Assembly: GCA_026982275.1 (NCBI GenBank)
Contig: JALSHK010000491.1
Span: 1-7,876 of the forward strand
DNA: 7,876 nucleotides
Origin: Paracoccaceae bacterium
GTDB taxonomy: Bacteria; Pseudomonadota; Alphaproteobacteria; Rhodobacterales; Rhodobacteraceae
Direction of reading: 5' to 3'
This document shows positions 1 to 5,674 of the stretch, piece after piece; positions within the stretch are counted from its first letter, which is position 1, and each line of letters starts with the position of its first letter. The notes under the pieces are model-generated. The model was not told where the DNA came from and made no database searches. It saw nothing but the letters and a program-made list of their open reading frames with translations. A program made the position numbers and the translations under genes.

Positions 1-73
1 CGGGGCGGTTATCCCGATTTCGGCGGATGACTCTGGCCTGCTGGTCGGAACCTCTCCGGCCGTGGTCCATTAA
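1..73 (+). CDS. C-terminal end of an unidentified upstream protein (partial)
   Basis: Reading from base 2, the frame is open from the window edge to a TAA at 71-73 and encodes about 23 residues ending in GTSPAVVH. The codons are GC-rich at third positions like the clear genes further on. The stop is followed within 6 bases by a strong stem-loop and then by a T-tailed terminator, as expected at the end of a transcription unit. The other two + frames give arginine- and tryptophan-rich text that does not look like protein. Too little remains to name the family. Confidence 0.45.
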   Translation, partial: GAVIPISADDSGLLVGTSPAVVH

Positions 74-78
74 CCTTT

Positions 79-104
79 GGTCCTCCGGCGGATGCCGGAG
101 GACC
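79..104 (+). repeat. Perfect 11-bp inverted repeat, stem-loop after the first gene
   Basis: The arms GGTCCTCCGGC (79-89) and GCCGGAGGACC (94-104) are exact reverse complements around a GGAT tetraloop. The stem is very GC-rich and begins 5 bases after the TAA stop at 71-73. It has no T tract on the + side, so on its own it is better seen as an mRNA 3'-end stabilising hairpin or an upstream part of a tandem terminator than as a complete intrinsic terminator. CCTCCGGCGG-type hairpins are commonly seen behind genes in Rhodobacteraceae (recalled, not searched). Confidence 0.65.
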
Positions 105-145
105 GCGCCTCGCCTTCGGCTCGGTGGCGGCGCGATAAATATCGG

Positions 146-188
146 GGGTGTTGCAGCGGCGGGATACGCGCCGCGCGGCACCCTTTTT
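146..188 (+). terminator. Rho-independent terminator
   Basis: A long hairpin pairs 146-154 with 175-183 (two G-U pairs) and, after a bulged A155, 156-161 with 169-174, leaving a loop of about 7 bases. The stem ends in CACCC and runs straight into TTTTT at 184-188, the classic intrinsic terminator layout on the + strand. It closes the transcript of the gene ending at 73. Between this terminator and 258 I see no gene. Confidence 0.7.
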
Positions 189-258
189 GCTTGTGGCAAG
201 GCTGGAATGGGGGCAAACTACGGGGCTTGAACCCTTGTTATAGGCGGAAGCTGAGCCA

Positions 259-372
259 ATGCTATGGTGGTTGACACGTTTGATTATACGCTGGAGTATC
301 AGGTTCGCGATCCTGCTTTGGCCGATATCGCTGGTGGTGGGGGGCTATGTCTATCTGGCGTATTTTCGATAG
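259..372 (+). CDS. Possible 37-residue single-span membrane peptide (perhaps a broken gene)
   Basis: ATG at 259 is preceded by GGAAG (246-250), a plausible ribosome binding site. The peptide starts MLWWLTRLIIRW, carries several arginines near the N-terminus, and continues into one hydrophobic stretch (about residues 16-36, with LLWPISLVVGGY). It ends at TAG 370-372. The composition is that of a real inner-membrane segment, and the overlapping frame starting at 264 lacks this character. The stop may be a frameshift: moving one base forward at 367 opens a further 36 codons to a TGA at 476-478. Family unrecognised. It could be an intact small protein, a degraded gene or chance. Confidence 0.35.
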   Translation: MLWWLTRLIIRWSIRFAILLWPISLVVGGYVYLAYFR

Positions 373-425
373 GTGCCAAATCGGGTCTATGCCGGCATCT
401 GGCTGGAATGCGGCCATCTACAATT

Positions 426-443
426 ATACCGGTCAAATACCGG
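426..443 (+). repeat. Direct repeat ATACCGG x2, 11-bp period
   Basis: ATACCGG occurs at 426-432 and again at 437-443 with TCAA between, so the copies lie on the same helical face. The second copy ends 12 bases before the ATG at 456. Direct repeats one turn apart ahead of a start codon can be a regulator site, but 7-bp repeats can also arise by chance and no partner regulator is evident. Confidence 0.3.
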
Positions 444-455
444 AATTGGATATTC

Positions 456-929
456 ATGATTATTGCGCCAAAATTTGACGGGGATGACTGGTTGGAGCTT
501 CAGCGGGCGCAGCATGATACATATGGCGAAGCTCTGCGGATATTGGTGGAGCGCTGCCGGATAGCTTTCAAAAACGCGGTTGTTGTGACGGCGGCTTTTG
601 ATGATCCGATCTATGATACGCTACTGGTGATGAGCGACAGGATTGACCATAGAACGATGCAAAATGCCCATGACCATTTGGCGGCAGCATGGAGAAAGAA
701 AAACAGATTTGTGCAGCCGGATTTGTTTGTTGGGCAAAACATGGCAGAGCTGGCCCGCGAATGGCTGCTATGGCTTCGCAAAGAGGTTGATCAATGGCTG
801 ATGAGCAGGCCGGGTATTGTCCGGCTGGTGTGTCTGGTTTTGGTGCAGCAGAATGTGAAGGGGGGTTATCAGGCCGAAGATGAATTGCTTGAGGCGCTGC
901 GCCGTCATTACCCGCTTACCGATGCTTGA
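456..929 (+). CDS. Hypothetical protein, 157 residues
   Basis: The ORF runs from ATG 456 to TGA 927-929. GGA at 448-450 gives a modest ribosome binding site. In-frame ATG 264 would add 64 residues, but that extension is glycine-rich, low-quality text overlapping the membrane frame at 259, so the shorter start is preferred. The product looks soluble. It has an aspartate-rich N-terminus (KFDGDDWLELQ), a hydrophobic beta-like segment around residues 40-48 (NAVVVTAAF), a basic patch near 80-84 and a helical, tryptophan-rich region about 98-115. It has no signal peptide and no recognisable catalytic motif. Base composition is slightly more AT-rich than lepA. It ends 32 bases before lepA on the same strand, so the two may be co-transcribed. 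Family unknown to me. Confidence 0.5.
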   Translation: MIIAPKFDGDDWLELQRAQHDTYGEALRILVERCRIAFKNAVVVTAAFDDPIYDTLLVMSDRIDHRTMQNAHDHLAAAWRKKNRFVQPDLFVGQNMAELAREWLLWLRKEVDQWLMSRPGIVRLVCLVLVQQNVKGGYQAEDELLEALRRHYPLTDA

Positions 930-951
930 CCTTATCGGTTTTTGCAAGCAT
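918..951 (+). promoter_or_regulatory. Two mutually exclusive hairpins just ahead of lepA
   Basis: Hairpin A pairs ACCGAT (918-923) with ATCGGT (934-939) and is followed by TTTT (940-943), a short terminator-like shape. Hairpin B pairs ATGCTTG (922-928) with CAAGCAT (945-951), both arms exact. A and B share bases 922-923 and are interleaved, so only one can form. The element overlaps the end of the preceding gene, whose translation would melt part of it, and lies 10 bases before the lepA ATG. This is the geometry of an attenuator, but hairpin A is weak (6 bp, four T). Confidence 0.35.
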
Positions 952-961
952 ACCCTCCCCC

Positions 962-2761
962 ATGACAGAGCTTGAAAACATCCGGAATTTCTCGATCGTG
1001 GCGCATATTGACCACGGAAAATCCACGCTAGCTGACCGGCTGATCCAAAGCACCGGCACGGTGGCCGATCGCGATATGCAAGCGCAGCTGCTGGATAGTA
1101 TGGATATCGAGCGCGAGCGCGGCATTACCATTAAAGCCAACACCGTGCGGATTGATTATAAGGCCAATGATGGCCAGACCTATGTGCTTAATCTGATCGA
1201 TACACCGGGCCATGTGGATTTTGCCTATGAGGTTAGCCGTTCGATGCGTGCGGTGGAAGGCTCGCTTTTGGTGGTGGATGCGGCGCAAGGCGTAGAGGCG
1301 CAAACGCTGGCGAATGTGTATCAGGCGATCGAGGCAGATCACGAGATTATTCCGGTGCTCAACAAGATCGACCTGCCAGCGGCGGAGCCGGAGCGGGTGT
1401 GCGAGCAAATCGAGGATGTGATCGGCATTGATGCTTCTGATGCTGTGATGATTTCGGCCAAAACCGGCCTTGGCATTCCGGATGTGCTGGAGGCGATCGT
1501 AACCCGCCTGCCCGCACCCGAAGGCGATCCGGATGCGCCGCTAAAAGCCATGCTGGTGGATAGCTGGTATGATCCGTATCTGGGTGTGGTCGTGCTGGTG
1601 CGGGTGATTGACGGGATGCTCAAACGAGGCGACAAAATCAGGATGATGGCCACCAATGCCACCTATCCGGTAGATCGGGTGGGTGTGTTCAAGCCCGAGA
1701 TGCAGCCTGTTGATCAGCTCGGGCCCGGCGAGATGGGCTTCCTCACTGCGAGCATCAAGCAGGTGCGCGATACCCGTGTGGGGGATACAATTACGCATGA
1801 GAAAAAGGGTGTCGAGGTGGCTTTGCCCGGCTTCAAGCCGGCACAGCCTGTTGTGTTTTGCGGCTTGTTTCCGGTGGATAGCGCATTATTTGAAGACCTG
1901 CGCGAGAGCATAGAAAAGCTGGCTTTGAATGATGCGTCTTTCAGCTATGAAACAGAAAGCTCTGCCGCGCTGGGCTTTGGCTTTCGCTGCGGTTTTCTGG
2001 GCCTGCTGCATCTCGAGGTGATCCGCGACCGGCTGGAGCGGGAATATGATATTGATCTGATTACCACGGCCCCGTCGGTGATTTATCATGTGTTTCTGCG
2101 CGACGGTTCCATGGTCGAGCTGCACAACCCTGCCGATATGCCTGATCTGACCCTGGTTGACCATATCGAGGAGCCGCGGATCAAAGCGACCATTCTGGTG
2201 CCCGATGAATATCTCGGCGATGTGCTGAAGCTTTGTCAGGACCGGCGCGGCATACAGATAGATCTGACCTATGCGGGCACGCGCGCAATGGTGGTTTATG
2301 ATCTGCCGCTTAACGAGGTGGTGTTTGACTTTTATGACCGGCTGAAATCGGTTACCAAGGGCTATGCCAGCTTTGATTATTCCATAGAAGATTATGCCGA
2401 AGACCAGCTGGTAAAAATGCAGATACTGGTAAATGAAGAGCCGGTGGATGCCCTTAGCACCATGGTGCATAGGGCGCGGGCAGAGGCGCGCGGGCGGGCA
2501 ATGTGTGCAAAACTGAAAGAGCTGATTCCGCAACATATGTTCAAAATTCCGATTCAGGCAGCGATTGGCGGACGGGTGATTGCGCGCGAAACCATCTCGG
2601 CCCTGCGCAAGGATGTGACGGCGAAATGCTATGGCGGAGACGCTACACGGAAGCGAAAACTGCTCGACAAACAGAAAAAGGGCAAGAAGAAAATGCGGGA
2701 GTTCGGGCGCGTCAGTATTCCGCAATCGGCGTTTATTTCGGCTTTGAAGATGGATGATTAA
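962..2761 (+). CDS. lepA: Elongation factor 4 (LepA), ribosome-associated GTPase
   Basis: LepA/EF4 is a translational GTPase that acts on ribosomes, with reported roles in back-translocation and 30S subunit assembly. From ATG 962 the protein is 599 residues, the normal LepA length. The G motifs are in order: AHIDHGKST (14-22), RGITIKA switch I (53-59), DTPGH (80-84, with the GTPase histidine 84), NKID (134-137) and SAKTG (165-169). They are followed by EF-G-like domains II, III and V and the LepA-specific C-terminal domain with its lysine-rich KQKKGKKKM stretch near the end. An in-frame TTG at 926 would add 12 residues, but the family consensus starts at MTELENIRNFS. Neither start has a Shine-Dalgarno sequence; the ATG follows CCCTCCCCC. 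The gene converges on the minus-strand phosphatase with a 23-base gap and no visible terminator between them. Confidence 0.97.
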   Translation: MTELENIRNFSIVAHIDHGKSTLADRLIQSTGTVADRDMQAQLLDSMDIERERGITIKANTVRIDYKANDGQTYVLNLIDTPGHVDFAYEVSRSMRAVEGSLLVVDAAQGVEAQTLANVYQAIEADHEIIPVLNKIDLPAAEPERVCEQIEDVIGIDASDAVMISAKTGLGIPDVLEAIVTRLPAPEGDPDAPLKAMLVDSWYDPYLGVVVLVRVIDGMLKRGDKIRMMATNATYPVDRVGVFKPEMQPVDQLGPGEMGFLTASIKQVRDTRVGDTITHEKKGVEVALPGFKPAQPVVFCGLFPVDSALFEDLRESIEKLALNDASFSYETESSAALGFGFRCGFLGLLHLEVIRDRLEREYDIDLITTAPSVIYHVFLRDGSMVELHNPADMPDLTLVDHIEEPRIKATILVPDEYLGDVLKLCQDRRGIQIDLTYAGTRAMVVYDLPLNEVVFDFYDRLKSVTKGYASFDYSIEDYAEDQLVKMQILVNEEPVDALSTMVHRARAEARGRAMCAKLKELIPQHMFKIPIQAAIGGRVIARETISALRKDVTAKCYGGDATRKRKLLDKQKKGKKKMREFGRVSIPQSAFISALKMDD

Positions 2762-2784
2762 GCGATCGGGAAACAAAGCTGCTG

Positions 2785-3372
2785 TCAAGGCAGATGGTTC
2801 ACCCCCATCACACGCCAATTATTCGATTCGTGCAAGTAATCCAGCCTTGTCACTGAAAAATTGTTGATTTTGAATGAGAAAACGGCTGCCGATTCCATGC
2901 CTGTCGCGAGCTTGATCGCAGCCAGAATGACTGCAAAGTGGGCGGCTATGATGATATTGCCTTGCGGGCCGGAGGCGTGCAGCGCCTCAAGTGCCGCGCC
3001 AATACGGGCACCGAGCTCGTCAAAGCTTTCACCGTTGGGCGGGGCCACTACCCCCGGCGTTTCCCAGAAGGCGCGCCATAAGGCCGGGTCTGTTTCTTCA
3101 ACGGTTTCGAAATCTTTTCCTTCCCAATCCCCGAAATGCATTTCGCGAAACCCAGGCGCTTCGGGCAGCCAGCGCTGGCCGTTGTAAACGGCCTTGGCGG
3201 TTTCCCGCGCGCGGCTTAGATCGGATGATAGAATTCTGGCATCGCGCGGAAGATAGGCTTTGAGCCGCTCGATTTGCTTTGTATCGGAAAGATCGGCGGG
3301 CAGGTCTGTATGGCCGCAAAAGCCTTTGGCATGGGTGGGGCCGTGGCGGACAAGCCAGTATGACGTGGTCAT
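2785..3372 (-). CDS. Histidine phosphatase family protein, probable CobC-like alpha-ribazole phosphatase
   Basis: This is a 195-residue member of the histidine phosphatase (phosphoglycerate mutase-like) superfamily. LVRHGPTH places the phospho-accepting histidine at residue 10 next to Arg9. SSDLSRARETA (49-59) supplies the second arginine. REMHFGDWEG (76-85) holds the acid/base Glu77 and is typical of CobC-type members. AAHFAVI carries the second histidine, 145, where most relatives have HGG. The ATG overlaps the TGA of cobU (3369-3372), so the two are translationally coupled. That pairing supports dephosphorylation of alpha-ribazole 5'-phosphate (or adenosylcobalamin 5'-phosphate) in cobalamin nucleotide-loop assembly. 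A general phosphatase cannot be excluded, because this superfamily is promiscuous. No signal peptide, hence cytosolic. Confidence 0.88.
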   Translation of the reverse strand: MTTSYWLVRHGPTHAKGFCGHTDLPADLSDTKQIERLKAYLPRDARILSSDLSRARETAKAVYNGQRWLPEAPGFREMHFGDWEGKDFETVEETDPALWRAFWETPGVVAPPNGESFDELGARIGAALEALHASGPQGNIIIAAHFAVILAAIKLATGMESAAVFSFKINNFSVTRLDYLHESNNWRVMGVNHLP

Positions 3373-3884
3373 GCCGGTGCCTTCAGGCAGAGTGGCAGGC
3401 CCGCAGCAACAAAGGTAACCTCGTCGGCCGCGGCCGCGAATTTCTGGTTCAGCAAGCCTTGCGCATCCCTGAAGCGGCGTCCGAGCTGGGTTTCGGGAAC
3501 CAAACCAAGGCCGGTTTCATTTGAAACCGCAACGGTCTCGGCATCGCCATCCCGGATGGCGCACAGAAGCGTGTCAGTTGCATCGTCTATATCCCGCGCG
3601 GCATGCATCAGATTGGAAAGCCAAAGGGTCAGGCAATCCAGAAGGACCACCTGACGGGAGCTGAAGCGGCAAAACAGGGGGGCAAGCGAAACCGGAGCTT
3701 CCAGCAGCGCCCATTCCGGCCCGCGCCGCATCCGGTGTCTGGATATTTTTTTTTCCATTTCGCCATCCAGCGCCTGTGCTGTTGCCAGATAAACGGGCTG
3801 TTTTTTGGTTGCGCGGGCAAGATTTTCGGCAAACAAGGATTTTCCGCTACTCGCCCCGCCAAGAATAAGCGTCAATTTTGCCAT
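3369..3884 (-). CDS. cobU: Bifunctional adenosylcobinamide kinase / adenosylcobinamide-phosphate guanylyltransferase
   Basis: CobU (CobP in aerobic-pathway naming) phosphorylates adenosylcobinamide and transfers GMP to give AdoCbi-GDP, the substrate of cobalamin synthase. The 171-residue protein has the P-loop GGASSGKS (9-16). It also has the HRMRRGPEW motif (50-58), whose His50 matches the guanylylated His46 of the Salmonella enzyme. Further on are LLDCLTLWLSNL (Walker B region), VSNETGLGLVPE and the family's C-terminal RRFRDAQGLLNQ. The length is normal. It is the first gene of a minus-strand pair and is coupled to the downstream phosphatase by ATGA. No cobalamin riboswitch can be seen in the 153 bases upstream. 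Codons 44-46 contain a run of nine A on the coding strand, a slippage-prone site. Confidence 0.95.
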   Translation of the reverse strand: MAKLTLILGGASSGKSLFAENLARATKKQPVYLATAQALDGEMEKKISRHRMRRGPEWALLEAPVSLAPLFCRFSSRQVVLLDCLTLWLSNLMHAARDIDDATDTLLCAIRDGDAETVAVSNETGLGLVPETQLGRRFRDAQGLLNQKFAAAADEVTFVAAGLPLCLKAPA

Positions 3885-3918
3885 GCTCTGCTTTCGGTTT
3901 CGATTTCAATCCTGCATA

Positions 3919-3930
3919 ATGCTATAGCAT
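3919..3930. promoter_or_regulatory. 12-bp perfect palindrome in the cobU-coaBC divergent region
   Basis: ATGCTATAGCAT is a perfect palindrome 34 bases upstream of the cobU ATG. It overlaps possible -10 sequences on both strands: CATAAT at 3915-3920 on the + strand, and TATAGC/CATTAT on the minus strand. It could be an operator that controls cobU. A 12-bp perfect palindrome in a promoter region is suggestive, but there is no second copy in the window to support it. Confidence 0.3.
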
Positions 3931-3980
3931 GGCGGTGGGGAGAGAAAACAGCAGAAAACCGGCAAGCCATAGATCGAAAC

Positions 3981-4009
3981 TTGTCATGTAAGATAAATAT
4001 AATTACAGT
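3981..4009 (+). promoter_or_regulatory. Probable coaBC operon promoter region
   Basis: An AT-rich island stands out against the GC-rich surroundings. It contains an exact TATAAT at 3998-4003 and, overlapping it, TTGTCA (3981-3986) with 17 bases to TACAGT (4004-4009). The exact TATAAT has no good -35 at normal spacing (CGAAAC at 3975-3980), so the second pair is the better-spaced candidate. Either would start transcription around 4010-4016, some 20-30 bases before the coaBC ATG. All genes downstream are packed without another promoter-sized gap, so this probably drives the whole + strand unit. Confidence 0.45.
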
Positions 4010-4037
4010 AGAGATTGTGAAAACTTTGCGAGGCACC

Positions 4038-5234
4038 ATGCTGGCAGGTAAAAATATATTGCTGATTATCGGGGGGGGCATAGCCGCCTATAAAACGCTC
4101 GAGCTTATCAGGCTTCTGCGCAAGGACGGGGCGAAAATCACACCGGTCATGACCAGCGCTGCCGCAGAATTTGTTACGCCTATGAGCGTTTCTGCATTGG
4201 CGGGCGAAGCTGTGCGACAATCGCTATTTGATCTGGATGAAGAGGCTGAGATGGGTCATATCCAGCTGACACGTGCCGCTGATCTGGTTGTGATCGCGCC
4301 AGCCACCGCTGATTTGATAGCGAAAATGGCGAACGGGCTGGCCAATGATCTGGCTTCGACATTGCTTTTGGCGGGGAATAAGCCCGTATTATTGGCCCCT
4401 GCGATGAATGTTGCGATGTGGAACCATCCCGCAACCCGAAGAAATCTGGCTGTAGTGGAAAAAGATGGCATAGTGCGGATCGGGCCGGAGGCCGGGGAAA
4501 TGGCATGTGGCGAGTTTGGTCCCGGGCGGATGTCCGAACCGGGAGAAATCCTGACCGCTATCCGGAATGCGCTTACAGCAGGAAAGTTAACGGGTAAACG
4601 GGTTTTGGTAACTTCCGGTCCAACCCATGAACCTATTGACCCGGTGCGCTATATTGCCAACCGCTCATCGGGATTGCAGGGAAGCGAAATTGCGAGAGCC
4701 TTTGCTGGAATGGGGGCCGAGGTGGTGTTTGTAACGGGTCCGGCCGTGTCGCCTAGGCCAGGGGGGGTGCAGGTGGTGGAAGTTGAAACCGCACGCGAGA
4801 TGGCGGGGGCGGTGGATGGGGCGGGGCAGTTCGATGCCGCTATCTTTGCAGCGGCGGTAGCCGATTGGCGCGTGGCCGTGGTCCAAAACGGCAAGATGAA
4901 AAAAGAAGCGGGTAAACCTTTGCCGGATCTGGATCTGGTGGAAAACCCGGATATATTGAGATCTGTTTCACAACGTAAAACCGGACGCCCGCATCTGGTT
5001 ATCGGCTTTGCGGCCGAGACGGATAATGTGGAGGAAAACGCGGTAGCCAAGCGGATCAGGAAAGGCTGTGACTGGATCCTGGCCAATGATGTGGGGGGCG
5101 ATCGAGCGGTGATGGGTGGCGAGGATAACCAGATATTGCTTGTGACAGAAGACGGTGTGGAGCAATGGTCGTGGATGAGCAAGCGTCAGGTGGCAAATAT
5201 GCTGGCAGACAGGGTGAGCGAGGAATTGCTTTGA
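4038..5234 (+). CDS. coaBC: Bifunctional phosphopantothenoylcysteine decarboxylase / phosphopantothenate-cysteine ligase
   Basis: CoaBC carries out two steps of coenzyme A synthesis. The CoaB domain joins cysteine to 4'-phosphopantothenate using CTP, and the FMN-dependent CoaC domain decarboxylates the product. The protein has 398 residues, normal length. CoaC half (about 1-180): GGGIAAYK (12-19), active-site His74 in MGHIQL, APATAD (87-92), PAMNVAMW with Asn124, and ACGEFGPGRM with catalytic Cys157. CoaB half (about 185-398): TSGPTHEPIDPVRYIANRSS (192-211), AAAVADWR, the KMKK lysines and ILANDV. The start ATG 4038 has GAGG (4030-4033). GTG 4017 is an in-frame alternative. Two oddities are Leu213 where the family usually reads SGK(M/Q)G, and a run of eight G (4071-4078) across codons 12-14. 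It heads the operon and shares TTGA (5231-5234) with dut. Confidence 0.96.
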   Translation: MLAGKNILLIIGGGIAAYKTLELIRLLRKDGAKITPVMTSAAAEFVTPMSVSALAGEAVRQSLFDLDEEAEMGHIQLTRAADLVVIAPATADLIAKMANGLANDLASTLLLAGNKPVLLAPAMNVAMWNHPATRRNLAVVEKDGIVRIGPEAGEMACGEFGPGRMSEPGEILTAIRNALTAGKLTGKRVLVTSGPTHEPIDPVRYIANRSSGLQGSEIARAFAGMGAEVVFVTGPAVSPRPGGVQVVEVETAREMAGAVDGAGQFDAAIFAAAVADWRVAVVQNGKMKKEAGKPLPDLDLVENPDILRSVSQRKTGRPHLVIGFAAETDNVEENAVAKRIRKGCDWILANDVGGDRAVMGGEDNQILLVTEDGVEQWSWMSKRQVANMLADRVSEELL

Positions 5235-5674
5235 GTTTCGTGAAAATACACCGGCTGCGCGGCTCTGCACTGCCTTTACCGAGATATGAGAGCGATGGTG
5301 CTGCCGGTATGGATTTGCGCGCCGATCTGGAAGGCAAGTCGCTTACCATTAAACCACTGAAGAGGCATTTGCTGCCATGTGGCATTGCTCTGGAAATTCC
5401 GGTCGGTTACGAGATGCAAATCCGGCCCCGTTCGGGCTTGGCGTTAAAGCACGGTATAACCTTGGTGAATGCGCCGGGAACGATCGATTCTGATTATCGC
5501 GGCGAAATCGGCGTTTTGCTGATAAACCTCGGGGATTCAGATTTTACTGTGCATGATGGGGACCGGATTGCACAAATGGTGCTGGCTCCGGTGAGCCGAT
5601 GCCGCTGGGTTGAGGACAGTAATCTGGAGGAGAGCAATAGAGGTCAGTGCGGATTTGGTTCAACGGGGAAGTAG
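5231..5674 (+). CDS. dut: Deoxyuridine 5'-triphosphate nucleotidohydrolase (dUTPase)
   Basis: This trimeric dUTPase hydrolyses dUTP to dUMP and pyrophosphate, keeping uracil out of DNA and feeding thymidylate synthesis. It has 147 residues from TTG 5231. That start is preferred because GAGGA (5220-5224) lies 6 bases ahead and the TTG overlaps the coaBC stop as TTGA. GTG 5240 (144 residues) is the alternative. All five motifs are present: AAGMDLRA (24-31), RPRSGLALKHGI (65-76), VNAPGTIDSDYRGEIG (79-94, with catalytic Asp86 and base-discriminating Tyr89), DRIAQMVLAPV (111-121) and the C-terminal RGQCGFGSTG (137-146). In motif V a cysteine replaces the first glycine of the usual GGFG. The last codon abuts the next gene's ATG with no gap. 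Confidence 0.95.
   Translation: MSFVKIHRLRGSALPLPRYESDGAAGMDLRADLEGKSLTIKPLKRHLLPCGIALEIPVGYEMQIRPRSGLALKHGITLVNAPGTIDSDYRGEIGVLLINLGDSDFTVHDGDRIAQMVLAPVSRCRWVEDSNLEESNRGQCGFGSTGK

Noticed and set aside
271..299. Exact TTGACA (271-276) as a promoter for the downstream genes
   Set aside because: At normal spacing the -10 would be GAGTAT, three of six matches; too weak to list.
200..300. tRNA-like signal on the minus strand (GGGTTCAAGCCC resembling a T-arm)
   Set aside because: Only three stem pairs close the loop, and no matching acceptor, D-arm or anticodon arm can be laid out within 70-90 bases.
264..455. 64-residue upstream extension of the 157-residue hypothetical protein
   Set aside because: Low-quality glycine-rich translation overlapping a more convincing membrane frame; ATG 456 has a better local context.
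926..961. TTG 926 as the lepA start
   Set aside because: It adds 12 residues not seen in the family, and there is no Shine-Dalgarno in front of it.
2762..2784. Bidirectional terminator between lepA and the phosphatase gene
   Set aside because: The 23-base gap has no stem of useful length and no T or A tract.
1886..2818. Long open frame (310 codons) on the minus strand
   Set aside because: It lies antisense to lepA, whose sequence is unambiguous. The translation is rich in His, Arg and Gln with no family resemblance; it is a codon-bias shadow.
3603..4037. N-terminal extension of CoaBC by 145 codons
   Set aside because: It runs antisense through cobU and the promoter region. CoaBC proteins start at the equivalent of ATG 4038, which has its own GAGG.
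3885..4037. Cobalamin riboswitch upstream of cobU
   Set aside because: No B12-box-like core, and the 153-base region is too short for the usual element.
4649..5182. 177-codon minus-strand open frame inside coaBC
   Set aside because: Ser/Thr/Ala/Pro-rich antisense shadow of the CoaB domain with no motif.
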